A DNA stretch of 64,000 bases from Chrysopilus asiliformis (taxonomy: Eukaryota > Arthropoda > Insecta > Diptera > Rhagionidae). How positions within the stretch are numbered: the first letter of the stretch is position 1; the number at the start of each line of letters is the position of its first letter. Below the pieces are notes generated by a model. The model saw only the letters and a program-made list of their open reading frames with translations, was not told the DNA's origin and searched no databases. The DNA lies in the NCBI GenBank assembly GCA_964034945.1, contig OZ035962.1, forward strand, positions 76,696,942 to 76,760,941, written 5' to 3'. Made by a program: the position numbers and the translations under genes. Positions 1 through 21,778 of this stretch are shown in pieces.

Positions 1-10388
<10,388 letters not shown>

Positions 10389-10406
<18 letters not shown>

Positions 10407-10428
10407 CCAACTCATTTTTATATAGTAC
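10389..10428 (+). repeat. 3' tail of the CAGA-bearing dispersed repeat family
   Basis: The last CAGA units run into ACCAACTCATTTTTATATAG. The same word closes the copies at 21435-21778 and 38526-39115. Only the tail of this copy is visible. Its body would lie to the left of, or has been displaced by, the array. Confidence 0.75.
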
Positions 10429-10866
10429 CAGGAAGACCAATCGGCTCGGAATCCTCCTTTTGCTAATTTTTTTGGGGAAAAAAGTAGATTCACGTTAACT
10501 TCACAGTAGTTTTCCTGAGGTTTTAAATCTCCGATCCAAAAGCCCACTCCGCTAACTTCCTCGGAGAAAAAGGAAAGAAAGAATATTTTTGTTGTCACCA
10601 CAGGACCTTTCGTTTCGAATATTGAATTTCCAACATCAGATTCGGCATCAGCGACCTCAAAAACTCCCTAATGTATATTTTCCAGAAAAAATAGGATATT
10701 CGCGATATTCTATAGGACCTTCCGTTTCAAATTTTAATTAAAAATTAAATATTTATATAAAAAAATGTGTTTTCATGACAATAATAAGCGCTATAAAATT
10801 GTATCTCTCTCTCTCTCTATCGGCACTCTATCGGTTTCCGGTGTTGTCCTGCCGCAATGTCTCCCG

Positions 10867-11082
10867 TCAGAGGTCCCGGTCACGTGCTGATGTCCTCCAG
10901 TTTTGCATCCCAATTCTCTTCGCGTCCTGATCAACGCCGTCTTGCCATCTAAAGTTGGGACTTCCTCGTCGCCTTGTTCTTAATAACCTACCGCAGAAGA
11001 CTTTCCGAGCCGGGTCACTTTCACTCATTCGAGTGGCATGACCAGCCCACCGGAGTCGGTTGAGTTTTATGAGCTTCACCAA
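10867..11082 (-). pseudogene. Non-LTR retrotransposon (RTE-like) ORF C-terminal fragment
   Basis: A roughly 72-codon fragment on the minus strand reads RLRWAGHATRM, then RRRGSP, then FRWQDGVDQD and NWRTSARDRD. This is the well-known C-terminal end of insect endonuclease/reverse-transcriptase ORFs, where the family pattern is RWxGHxxRM, RRRGRPxxRW, then NWR. It has no upstream reverse-transcriptase domain and no ATG; the frame opens at a TTG. It is a 5'-truncated dead copy. A CT dinucleotide run at about 10804-10818 lies just past its end. The clade assignment (RTE versus a related clade) is uncertain. Confidence 0.75.
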
Positions 11083-11689
11083 GTCAAAATTTGATCCTTA
11101 CCATAGACACTAAAGGGCCAAAAGTGACCCTGGGGACAAATTTGTAAGAAAACTTGAGGGTTAAGTAGAAAGCTACATGTATTTTTATTTTATTATAGTT
11201 CATAGTCTGAACAATTCTAAAATGCAGGGCTGCTAAACTCTAGTAATTGGTCATAGATAAATGTTGTGGTTTGACATTAATTAAAAATTTCAAAATTCCA
11301 ACTTCAAAACTTTTATTAAATTAATGTTACCTACAGTTATGTGAGGCGCGGGCTGCAAGTAAAAATTTCAATTAAATTGAATCTATTTGAGAATTTTGAG
11401 ACACACCGTATAGGATATTTTACAATTTCCTGGCAATTGTTATTTTTATTATGTTTCATACTCGTATGTATAACTAATAATTCCCCAAAGGAATTTTTGT
11501 TATTTTTATATCTCGAAACTTAAGGTTTATTGGTCGATATTTGTTTACCCCCGACGGAACGGAGATGGTATATGCGTTTGGCTTAAAGTTTGTGCGCATT
11601 GAGTTTGTGTGTCCTTAACTCATAACTTGTGAACCACTCAACCGATTTCGGTCCCGTTCTTGACATTCGGCTGGATATGGGTGCCGCAA
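11083..11689. other. AT-rich intergenic stretch, no gene seen
   Basis: AT-rich sequence with no family I recognise. A short open frame at 11341-11523 has no recognisable homology and starts at a non-ATG codon. From about 11540 the sequence turns into degenerate repeat with 'accgatttcg'-type words, continuous in style with the tandem array that follows. Confidence 0.5.
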
Positions 11690-12185
11690 GGTTCTTGCGT
11701 CTAAAAATTCGCCCTTTCCCCCTCAATTTAAAGCCCCTCTCCTTCTATCTTCTGATCCACTGAACCGATTTCGAACCAGCTTCCGGCATTCGATTGTAAA
11801 TAATGAAAGAAATATTTTAGTGTACAACAGTTACCCTCCCCTCATCAATTTAAACACCCTCTCCTTGTATCTTCTGATCCACTTAATCAATTTCGATCCC
11901 GCTTCCGGAATTTGGTTGTAAATAATGAAAGGAATAATTTGGTGTACAAGAGTTCCCCCTCCCCCCTCAATTTAAACCCCCTCTCCCCCTATCTTCTGAT
12001 CCACTGAACCGATTTCGATCACGCTTCCGCCATTTCCTTGTAAATAATGAAAGGAATATTTTAGTGTGTAAGAATTCACCCTCACCCTAACGTTACCTCT
12101 CCTCTCCCTGTGCATTTTGATTCCCTGAACCGTTTTCGATCCCGCTTCGGCGTTCGAGGGACATTACTTGAAAAAAAAATGTTAA
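11690..12185 (+). repeat. About 115-bp degenerate tandem repeat, four copies
   Basis: Four successive units carry the words 'cccctcaatttaaa', 'tatcttctgatccactgaac', 'gatttcgatcccgcttc' and 'attgtaaataatgaaagg', beginning near 11712, 11830, 11958 and 12078. The copies differ by substitutions and small indels, so the array is old. The words resemble the body of dispersed repeats that carry 'accgatttcgacgaaact' motifs (compare 52070). It is probably a tandemly amplified internal segment of such an element. Confidence 0.7.
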
Positions 12186-12577
12186 TCTTTAAATAATTAT
12201 TACAATACAAAATGGTTACCAAAAAACTTTAAATTCAATCGGACATAAAAAGTTTGTTCACTGTTATCTTTAAAAAGAATGAAAAACAAAAAAAAATTGA
12301 AAAACCCCCGACTAAAGAAAAACCCTAAAAAATTGAAAAACTCAGGAATAAAAAAAATCCTTTAAAAATGATAAAATAATCAATATAGTAAATTTGAAAT
12401 TTGTGTGCGTCGGGAAAGTCTATTGGTCGTTGAATTTGTGGAGCAAGGTTGTCCTGATGCAAATCAATTTTAAATTTACTCCAATGATTATATTGTTTTA
12501 TCCTTTTTAAAGGATTTTTTTTTATTATTAGAGTTGACCTCAGTAATTTAAATATCTCGAAAGTTATGCCCCAAAGT

Positions 12578-12691
12578 GCCTGTTTAGATTAGCCGATCCA
12601 GCCGCCAGACCATGAACAAAACTGTTAAAATACAGGCAAGACGAGGAAGTGGGGGTGTCCCTGGCGCCTGGATCGGCTAATCTAAACAGGC
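12578..12691. mobile_element. 114-bp palindromic MITE
   Basis: The left arm GCCTGTTTAGATTAGCCGAT is matched by its reverse complement, ATCGGCTAATCTAAACAGGC, at the right end. The loop between them is about 55 nt. No coding content. The superfamily cannot be assigned because no target-site duplication is clear. Confidence 0.75.
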
Positions 12692-13980
12692 TCAAACAGA
12701 TGAGGCGTCAGTCCGTGTTTTTTTCAAAATTTTTTTTAATAAAATTCTTCGTAAGGGGCTCAAAATTGAAAATCTACACAGAGCCTAGTTATGACTAGAT
12801 ACGGCCCCGCTTATTCTATACAAGATTGTAATTCAAAAAAATGTAAGTAAAACACGGAAACTAGTAAAAAATATATATTTGCTTAAAATTTACATTGATT
12901 TTATCCAACAAGTTTAATTCTTCTTTGTAGCACTTAAATATTTTTCAGAATAAATCCAGAATTGATTCTAAACTCAAGATTTTGTAACGGAAAAAAAGAA
13001 AAATAAATCTATTTATCCGTATTTAACACCAATGCAAATGAAATAATGTTTATTGCTCACTGACGATTTTGAAGTTAGTTTTCAATTGAAACAAAAAACA
13101 AATACAATAAGTTAAAAGTAAAATATTAAACTAAAACGCTAAAACCGCGTAATGACAGATTTTTTTACGGCCGACAATAGGCGGATTCATGGAATCGCAT
13201 AAAAACCTCGTAAACTGCGTAAATTTATCACCTCGTAAATGAACTGTCAAAGTTTGTATGACAAATCTGTTACGCGGCCGTCGTAAATTTACGCCACGGT
13301 TTTGGTGTGCAAATAACCCCGTAAAATTACGCAAAGGTCATCTAGGGAGATTTCAAGAAATTGTGAAATTCAGGTGCAACAATAAGAATTTCTTTTACGC
13401 TATTTGTTTCCATATTTTAATCAATTCTAGTTTTTCACTGATTCTCGGCATTTTCAACTTCTAATTTTGTGGCTGCTGTAGAACAGCTGAACCATTTACA
13501 AAAAAAAATATTTGAAGAGTGTGTCCATGAACGTCTCCGTGTAAAAATAAGCAATGCGTTCTTTTATCTGATTACATGAATACCCATAATATTAAATAGA
13601 AGAAATATCATAGCGTTTTGTGTATAAAATCTCAAGAATGGTCGACATAGAAATCAAAAATTCTGATAAAGAAAAAAACATTTCAAAATGATTAAGTATG
13701 TAAATGTGTAGAACTTTTTAATTTCCGATATTGTTTTAAACAGATTTAAAAAAAAATCTATGCTAGAAGGAATTTTAAGGTAATGATAAAAATATATTCA
13801 AACTTGAAAATCTGAGAAAATATGAAATATAACAACTATTTTATCCTAAACAGGTGGAAATTCAATATAATTAAACACTAATTTGTTAATCTTACTTTCC
13901 GTTTCTCCGATTGATTGACGTTTTATGAATGGTGCATAATATTTACATATGAAATTTAATATAAAATCGCACTTTAATTT
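12692..13980. other. Intergenic region downstream of CAP-H, no gene seen
   Basis: AT-rich sequence containing A/T runs and one imperfect inverted repeat around 13138-13310 ('aaccgcgtaa' and 'ttacgcgg' words). The small frames here overlap on opposite strands, begin at non-ATG codons and have no recognisable homology, so none is called. Confidence 0.55.
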
Positions 13981-16900
13981 TTAATCATTTTCCTTTTCTA
14001 TTTGTCTAATTTTAAAATCTTTCCGATCCTCCTGCCCCAGTAGTCTAAGGTCCAGCTCATTCGCCAGATGTAAAATTGAGTAGAAAGCAACGGACGGCGA
14101 CAGTGCCTCACACATATTGTTCGTTAAAAGAGTGGGGAGCGTTGTGTATACACTATTGAAGCTAGCAAACCCTTTAACATAGTTTTCATTGAAATCTGAC
14201 TGTGGCTCAAGTTCCCTCAGCGTTTCCATGAGTTCCTTGGATATAATTCTTGTACAACATTTTTTCAACTGTTTCATATCCACCACTTTCGCTCTCCGCG
14301 CAAACGGAACAATGATTTTTGTCACCTAAAAACCGATCCAGCATTGACAAATTTTTCTTATAAACTCAAATATCGCGTTTACCTTATCTGGAGCACCTTC
14401 GAACTCGGTCGCAATTTCAGCAACTGTTTGATTTATTAAATCGCATGTCTGTTCCGTGTCTGGCATAGGAAGGTCATCTGCATCTGCGAAATCATTCTAC
14501 GAAAGAAAATTTTTCCATTAACAATTATTTCAATAATTCCAATAAAATCATCTTACATTCATGGGATCACTGTGGAAGTCCTCTTCATTAGATTGTGGTG
14601 GCGTATCACAGATTACCTGATTAATGTCTTGCAGCGATACTCCCGGACAGAATAGAAAAGTATCGAAAGAGTCCTTATCGATTTGTAAATCTGTGGGAAG
14701 TTTGTATTTTTTCGGGTCCCATTTCTTCTGCACGTTTGTCTTTCGCAGTTTTGTCGACCTCTCATCGAGCGACTGGAATTGAGAATCTTCGATTTCACCG
14801 ATTGGTACATGTTGCGTTCGGAATCTTAACGCTCTGGTGTTGCGACTTCTAGCGTTGCGCTGCCGCTGAGCTTGATCGATATTGCTCTGAAATCCAGAGA
14901 AACGCTGTCCAATACTGAGACTCTTGCCACGCGATCTCTTGAATTTCCAATGTGATGGACCAGCCCAAAACTGACTGATTTTGTCTAGAGGTCGATAGGA
15001 GTACTCTAGCTGTGACGATGTAGAATCCACTGGTCGCATATCTTCAATGACAACCGGTTTCCGTCGCAGGCCTTTGCAGTTGTTTATCGCCATTTGTTCT
15101 TCCACGGTTAATTCATCGAATTCTCCAGCATCTGGGGGGGAGGAGATATATTTTAGTAATTTTAGTTGAGAATTTTTTGGTTTTTGGAATTTACCCATAT
15201 CCACATCGATTAACGTGTGTGCAGACGGTACAATCGGTTCTACATCGGCATTCATATCGAACGCAACATCTGATTGCATGTAGTTGTCCTCCGGGGGTGA
15301 TGGAGATGGTGGTAACATATCTTCATCACTAAAAAGTAAATTATGAAAAATTACTGATTTTTGATGCCCATAGCGAGAGTTTTTACTTTCTTATTCGAAA
15401 TACTCTGAACCTAGTGTAATAAAGTCTGTGGTAATAAGTTAAAGTACAAGCTGAAGTCGATTTCAGCTCAAAATGTCTCTCTGTCTGTCAATCTGTCAAC
15501 ACTTTTGTCTTTTACCAGAACTCAATATCTCAAACCGTTACCGAGATATCCCATTATTGCAAAAAAAAAATCAGTTTTTTGCGATTATCTTGAAAATTAC
15601 GGGGAATAATATTGGGAGTACAAATCAAAAACCACTGTTTTTTTTTTTTTTTTTTTTTTTTTTTTTCAAAATTTGAGGCTTTTTTGTGGAAAAATGCTTC
15701 CAAATTCATTCTTCAAAATATTGTCCATCAACTCTTTCCCATCTTTTTGGCAGCACACGGATTCCACGTCGAAAAAACTGCTCATCCCTTGAGGCGATCC
15801 ACAAATCGACCCAATTTTTGACCTCTCCGTAATGGTGCCGCTCCACATGAGAGTAAATACGCGAGTAGCTCTCAAAAACTCTCGAGAGTTACTCGCAGGA
15901 GGTTGTCCATTTGAGAGTTAATTTCGGCGATTTTTCTCTTTTCAAGGCCAATATCTTGATTTTTTGACATCTTGCTTTAGCGAGTTCTCGAGAGCTCCTA
16001 GCGAAATTCAAACGCCGTTCGTATCTGGCGAGCAACTCCCCGAGAGTTCAGTGGGTGCGTATCGACTAGAGCAGACGTGGGCAAGAGAAAATTTAAACGG
16101 GCCAAACATATACCAACAAGCCAAAATAGACTTCAGAAAATCGAGTACACTGTGAGAAAATGTCTTTTATAAAGTCCCGTCGCTGAAACATTTATTGTGC
16201 TGTGCGATTTTTAAACTGACTACAAACGAAGCTTTTTTTATTGCTTTCGAATTACATGACTTAGTTTTCTGCTCTGGTATAACATTAGCAGTGCATGTAG
16301 TTTTCTTTAGAAAGTCTTCTTTTAATTTTGCAAAAAATAATTTTCTCCTTTCACCATCAAAATCAAAATCCCTTTTGTGCTTGGCTACTTATTTTTTGAT
16401 GTGGGAAAGCTTAAGAAAACAAACCAAGCACTGTACCAAGCAGGGATTTCTACAAAAACAATATCCTCCTCCCTTTGATCTTTAAAGTTTCTATTATTAT
16501 AGAAACGCTTCATATTTATTTCAGTGTATATGCACAAATAACAAGCAACACCACCTACTGAGTGGAGTGCCTGATGGCGAATGACATGAAAACAACTCAG
16601 AGCGACCGATGGCTGTGATGTGTTTTCGCTCATCGCTGTGAAAGTAGAGAGTTACAAGCACTGTGTAAGCATGATACTAAATTTGGCCCAGTTGCAATTG
16701 TATTTGGCCCAGTTGCAATTGTATTATTTCGGTTGTCTCAAACTGGGCCAAATGGGCCAAAAAGGCCACACTTTGCCCATGGCTGGACTAGAGAGTACAA
16801 TCACTTTTGACAGCTCGCAGAAACTAGCTCGCGAGTTTTTGTGAGTTTCTGTGAGCGACCCTCAGAGACGTGTCCATTTGCGAGTAGCTACTATCGAGAG

Positions 16901-19900
16901 GTTCTCGCCGGCATTTACTCTCATGTGGAGCGGCACCTTAAGAATGGAAGTGCTGCTCAGCCAGACCATGCGTCATCGATCGGCATAGGTGGTAGTCGGA
17001 AGGGGCGATGTTTGGAGAATATGGCGGGTGGGGTAGGAAGTCCCAATTCAGTGTTTCCAGGTAGGTTTCAACGACATTAGCAACGTGAGGCCGACCGTTA
17101 TCGTGCTGAAAAATCACTTTGTCATGTCTTTGCTCGAATGGTGGAAGTTTTTCCTTCAATGCTCGGCTCAAACGCATTAGTCGTGAACGGTAGCGAGCTC
17201 CTGTGATGGTTTCACCCACTAATTTTTCAGCTCATAATTTTTCACCGGTCCAGGACGCTTCTTATTTTCCACGTCAACATCACCACTTTTGTAGCGTGAA
17301 AACCATTCGCGACACGTTCTTTCACTAATAGAAGCCTCACCATAAGTTTCTACAATTATTCGACACGCCTTAGCCGCAGATTTTTTCGAATTGAAGGCAA
17401 AAAGCAAAAAATTTCCGCAAATGACGCTTATTTGGATCAAATCTCGACATTTTCACGCACAAAAAAATATATGATGCCGATAAAAGTTCACAAATTTAAT
17501 GATAAGGAGTTGTTGCCAGGGCACCAATCATGTATTCCGACGCGTCTCTGTCTTTGGACTTCCATACATTTCCATACATTTATTTCCCGCGAGTAAATCG
17601 TTGCGGGACCAATCAATTAAATAGAAAGTTTGAATAAAAATGTGAATTTTATTTATACATTCAATGAATTTTAACTAAATATAAGTTTTGAAGGTCAGGA
17701 AAAACTAACTAGACGCAATACAATCATTTAATTGAACAAATAAAACTTCATGCGTATCAAATCAGCTAATTGTCAAAAAATTCAGCGCGGGGCTGAATAA
17801 AACTGCGTTTCTACGTCTACTAGAATAAGAAAATTTCATTCGATCGAGATAAAACTTGCGTGGCGTATACACGTCCCGCCGGTTACGGGAATAGGGGTGA
17901 ATGATTTTTTTACTGAAACTAATTGCTAATTTTTTGAGATTTTGAAAGAAAAGTGTTCAGCGTTTAAAATATTTTATTTACCTTGCAAGATAAAAGCAAA
18001 AACAATTTTAAAAAAACATAATAAAAGCTACAATTGCTAGGAGGCAATCGTCAAGGGCCAGACAAAATTTTTATTTAAAAAAAATCTATTTGTGGGGGGA
18101 AAATCCGATTGGATTTTGATGTATGGAACGGCTATGTCAAGTCTTATTCTAAACACATTTCATCTTTATAAATTGTTCGATACGTTGCACAGTTTTCGAG
18201 AAAATCACAGAAAAACTATTTTATTTGTCTGGGGGAGGAGAGAAGTAGTCAAACTGGATTTTTATGTATGGATTGGTTATATAAAATCATATTTTAAACA
18301 CATTTTATCTTTAAATTTTTCAACACGATTCACCTTTTTCGATAAAATTGCAAAAAACTGCTTCATTTGTATGGGGAAGGAATGATCCAATTTTGCCCGT
18401 TCATGAACTTAGCCTTGCTATTCACAAGGAACGCAACTATACAAAATTTCAAGTCTCTGGCTAAATTCTTTCGAAAGGTATGGTGTTTACGGACAGGCGG
18501 ACAGACAGACAAACAGACGAACAGACAGACGGACAGACAGAAGGGCAGACAGACGGACAGACAGACTGACGGACAGGCAGACAGACTGACGGACAGGCAG
18601 ACAGACTGACGGACAGGCAGGCAGACTTACGGACAGGCAGACAGACTGACGGACAGGCAGACAGACTGACGGACAGGCAGACAAACTGACGGACAGGCAG
18701 ACAGACTGACGGACAGGCAGACAAACTGACGGACAGGCAGACAGACTGACGGACAGGCAGACAGACCGACGGACAGACTGACGGACACGCGGAAATTAAA
18801 ATCTTTGGTCATCCCTGCTGTAGTACATTTTAGTATCCGACGTTTGATTCGATGCGTTACAAACGGCAGACTCAATCTAAAGCCCAATTCGCGATTGCGA
18901 TTACGACTGCAGCTTCTCGACCAATGAGATCAAAGCTTCAACGATAGGAAAATTAAAGATTTGATCTCATTGGTCGAGAAAGCTCAATCGCAATCGTTAG
19001 TCTGAATTGGGCTTAATACACTCCTATATGATATTATCATATGGAGTATATGAATTACGTTAAACTTTTATACACATCACCCAAAAAACTATTTTAATGA
19101 AAATTTGTTTTTCACTTTGAATTCCTAACATCTCCCACCAACAGTTAACGGGTTTAAAAAACAAAAAAAAACGACTTACTCATCCTGTTCGGCGGGAGTA
19201 TCCTTAATGACGTATCCTGAATGCTCTGGACGTAGCAAGGCATCGTGGAATGAAACCCTTTCGAATACAGTTCCATTCAGCTTCTTAGATTCCGAATAGT
19301 CGTACTCATCTTGAATCGTGATTGGTTCATTTGCCTCTGAATCCCAAAAACGATTATCCATTCTAAAATAAATATCATGAAACCCAATTAACACCAAATC
19401 AACCTCAAATGAAATCTCAACAGACCTTAATCTCAACTCTGATCCATTGGATGACAAAATATTTTGTAGCAGACGATTTGAGCTGTTGATGCTGCCAACT
19501 ATTGAATTGAGTTTAGCAAAGATGGGATCTGTGAAGGGATTCGTATCCAATCGTCCATTGATGGTCTCCTTGTTTTTCGTAATAGTTGACATATGCCTTT
19601 TAGCACGTTTCTTTACTGGTGGAGCGGCTGGTCTATCCGGTTCTCCACCCTGATTGCCTTCGGCAGCGTTTGGTACAGAGTCATCGTCGTCGTTCGCTTC
19701 CGTGACTTCTGTGACTAAAAGTAAACAAACGATTTTTCAAATACTGAAAATTGGGTAGAAACTGGCTTACATTTTTGCTTATTGAGTCCGGACGAGAGTC
19801 GCAGGACATCCGTGTGAATACAATCCACTCGAAGGCCATAAACTTTGCTGGACGCCTCCAGAGAAGATCCCGCCACCTTGAAATTGCTCAGAGATTTGTG

Positions 19901-20526
19901 ATGTTTGTCAAGCAGCACCGATACTGCATCAATGACGGACATGGACCAGACGTTCTCCTTGCTGAGTTTCTGGAATTATGGATGAACAGAGATTAGGGGC
20001 ATTGTCAAGAATGCGAGACGTGTTAGGGGAATCTTACATTGTCGTGGTAGAGCTGTAGACATCTCTTCAGCGTTTCATTCTGTTCGACAGTGCTGGACGA
20101 AGTGCTGGTGTCAAGAATGGTCCGCCGACGGGCTTCCCTCCTCTCGGCCTCGTCGTCATTCTATGGGAAAAGCAAAAGCACAACACAAAGCGTTAAAAAA
20201 TTTTCTCAAGAGGCTAGTGTGAAATGGCTGTCCTGTCGAAGCAAAGCCCCAATCACAAAACTGCAACGGATGCATTCAAAATTGCATCACTAGACAATGG
20301 AAACTACCCATTGACAAACAATCGTTTTGGCAGACCGAATTTGTTGGGCCATCGCACGAAATTGACACTTCGCTTCGTGGGCAGAAGGTGCTACAATTAG
20401 GTCACACTGGGGCAAACAAAACTTTATTTTACTCACGATCTCGGGGGCTGGCTGCATTGGAGTCCGGAAAACCCCCACCTCGGACCTCCGCAGCGGCGTT
20501 TCCGTGTGCGTTGGGGTCATCGTCAT
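13981..20526 (-). CDS. barr: Condensin complex subunit 2 (CAP-H / barren), 9 exons
   Basis: This is the kleisin subunit of condensin I, which closes the SMC2-SMC4 ring for mitotic chromosome condensation in nucleus and cytoplasm. Model, in transcription order: 20526-20437, 20160-20038, 19969-19771, 19714-19426, 19362-19180, 15328-15195, 15131-14557, 14496-14383, 14325-13981. All junctions are GT-AG and the frame is continuous, giving 683 codons (the family is about 700-740). Residues about 100-120 read NFKVAGSSLEASSKVYGLRV, the kleisin N-terminal helix region that contacts the SMC2 neck. An acidic and proline-rich middle follows. The last exon has KVVDMKQLKK (about 582-591) and ILHLANELDLRLLG (about 650), the C-terminal winged helix that binds SMC4. 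The first ATG in frame (20526) was chosen; a second ATG lies two codons on. Intron 5 (15329-19179, 3.85 kb) is filled with transposons. Two 63-nt introns (19363-19425 and 15132-15194) are in frame and open, so retention would not break the protein. Confidence 0.93.
15680..17457 (-). pseudogene. mariner transposase remnant, split by a younger element
   Basis: This lies inside CAP-H intron 5 on the same strand. The N-terminal part (about 17219-17450) has the mariner DNA-binding region, with KKSAAKACRIIVETYGEA and CREWFSRYKSGD. One frameshift follows the first dozen codons. A deletion of roughly 140 residues removes the segment with the first catalytic Asp (normally in TGDE). The catalytic core resumes at 17219-16942 with ALKEK, FQHDNGRPH (second Asp), LPHPPYSPNIAPSDYH (third Asp) and GLAEQHFHS. 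The C-terminus is displaced to 15830-15680 (KNWVD-type segment, then the family's closing region) by the element at 15833-16938. Removing that element restores codon continuity. It cannot be active. Confidence 0.88.
15833..16938. mobile_element. 1.1-kb TIR element (PIF/Harbinger-like) inserted in mariner
   Basis: The left end TGGTGCCGCTCCACATGAGA is matched at the right end by the reverse complement of AGGTGCCGCTCCACATGAGA. The flanking trinucleotide TAA is duplicated (15830-15832 and 16939-16941). A 3-bp TWA duplication is the mark of PIF/Harbinger elements. Inside are inverted words rich in 'ctcgagag' and 'ctcgcgag', and a duplicated 'tttggcccagttgcaattgt' at about 16683 and 16707. No transposase is seen, so it is non-autonomous. 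The host mariner gives independent proof of the insertion boundaries. Confidence 0.85.
17458..18013. other. Intronic AT-rich sequence, no feature seen
   Basis: Part of CAP-H intron 5, between the mariner remnant and the next repeat. A short 'catacatttc catacatttat' duplication sits at about 17563-17582. Otherwise nothing is recognised. Confidence 0.4.
18014..18866 (+). mobile_element. 'mini-me'-like dispersed element carrying RGAC repeats
   Basis: This shares blocks in the same order with copies at 21777, 34107, 42881 and 50673: a left part with 'aacataataaaagctacaat', 'cccgttcatgaacttagcct', 'caaaatttcaagtctctggct', then the CAGA/CGGA repeat, then 'gatgcgttacaaacg' near the right end. The proto-microsatellite here has evolved into a 20-bp minisatellite. 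The resemblance to dipteran mini-me elements with (GTCY)n rests on my knowledge of that class. No protein is encoded. Confidence 0.65.
18484..18787 (+). repeat. 20-bp minisatellite grown from CAGA/CGGA units
   Basis: It starts as mixed CAGA, CGGA and CAAA tetramers and from about 18556 becomes a regular 20-bp unit, ACAGACTGACGGACAGGCAG, repeated about ten times with few changes. The unit is five tetramers long, so a higher-order repeat has formed on a tetranucleotide base. Long open frames on both strands here are produced by the repeat and are not genes. Confidence 0.9.
18881..19013. mobile_element. 133-bp Harbinger-like MITE, family copy 1
   Basis: The ends are AGCCCAATTCGCGATTGCGA and the near-reverse complement ending in GAATTGGGCT. 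They are flanked by a TAA duplication (18878-18880 and 19014-19016). An internal inverted pair 'ctcgaccaatgagatcaaa' / 'gatctcattggtcgag' makes the element strongly foldable. A second copy is at 51194-51338. Confidence 0.8.
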
Positions 20527-21434
20527 TAAAATTCCGCACAAAAACACAGTAAATAAACGAAACTTGCCAAAATGACGCTTGCTACCATTCAGTTAGCGAG
20601 AAAATTTCAAACTTTTTGATGCGATGCAATCGAACTAGAACTGTGTGGCGAGCGCTAGTCTCCAACATTTTTTGATTTTGAGAACCACTGTGGCGAGTTA
20701 GAGGAATAGTGAGTTCGGTGTGCACAAAAAAACGTTTGAAAATTCAAAAAAAAATATATTTTAGAATTAAAATTTTAATCGCTGCAATTACATTTCACTT
20801 CTTTGTGATTTTATTATGACCCTAATCCACCTGAGATCAGATAGTCTTAAAATTGAGCTGAAAAGATAAGTAATCAGAAAAAGCGGCACGATAAATTTCA
20901 GAACAATATTGAACTTAAAATGGACGCAAGTTCTCAAATTTCAAAACAATGCGGTAAAAATTTACCGTTGTCTTTCTAAATTCGCGCAATTTAAAGACCA
21001 AATTTTGATATCAATTTTTGAGCGAACAAACGCATAAAAAATTTAAAAATTCTCGTTTACTATTTTGTAAGCAATAAAAAAATCATGGCTATTAGAAAAA
21101 ACATTTTTTTGGATTATCTTTCTCTAGTATTTGCTTAAATTTTTTCCCAAAAAAATACAAAACTTCAAAAACAAAAATTGGAAAAAATACTTTTTGAACT
21201 CAGTTTTTGAAAAGTAAAAATAAAAATATTACTTGTAATCAAAACAACGGCTCTTTAATTAGAAATCAGCTAATTTCATTCTTCTGTATTTTAAAGGTTT
21301 TTTAATCCATTTTTGGTAAAATCTTCAAAGAAGATTAACATTTGAACTTGTAATATCTACAAAAAAAACAAATAATAATCCACACGTTCGTCGATTAAGG
21401 ACGCCTCGATATAAGACGGTTTAATTTATTTTTT
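20527..21434. other. Region upstream of CAP-H, no gene seen
   Basis: This should contain the CAP-H promoter. I see no unambiguous TATA or initiator. The first 200 nt are of mixed composition and the rest is AT-rich with A runs. No repeat family is recognised. Confidence 0.4.
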
Positions 21435-21778
21435 AACTAGAATTTGGACCCGGCTTCGCCCGGCTAAAAGCGTGAACAGAAAAAAAAATTAGGAAAACTA
21501 AATTCAGTTAGTTAAAAATTAGGTAGCCTGCATGCTGTTCGTTAGTTTTTCTCTTCGGAAAATGATTAACAAAAAATTCCAGCACTCGCATTCGGTATTA
21601 CTTTACCTCCCTCGGCTTACTCCCCCACCCCTCGCGCTACTTTTCCGTATGTCTATGTTGGAACCAGAACTACCACAGACACTCATGCCAAATTTCAAGT
21701 CAATCGGTTCAGCCGTTTTTGCGTGAAAGAGGAACAGACAAACAGACACCAACTCATTTTTATATATTAGTATGATAT
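21435..21778 (+). repeat. Dispersed repeat with CAGA tail, copy 2
   Basis: It begins near 'aatttggacccggcttcgcc' and contains 'ctatgttggaaccagaacta', 'tcaatcggttcagccgtttt' and 'gcgtgaaagaggaacagaca', then CAAACAGACACCAACTCATT and TATATATTAG. The right half is almost identical to 38985-39110. The ending ('aatcggttcagccgttttt', then cagaca, then tttttatatat) is the style of many arthropod retroelement or SINE-like tails. No ORF. Confidence 0.75.

Noticed and set aside
13131..13464. Overlapping sense and antisense frames
   Set aside because: Produced by a degenerate inverted repeat; no family match and non-ATG starts.
18461..18887. Long open frames on both strands rich in Cys-Pro-Ser-Val or Thr-Asp-Arg-Gln
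   Set aside because: They are translations of the CAGA/CGGA minisatellite, present on both strands, with no homology.
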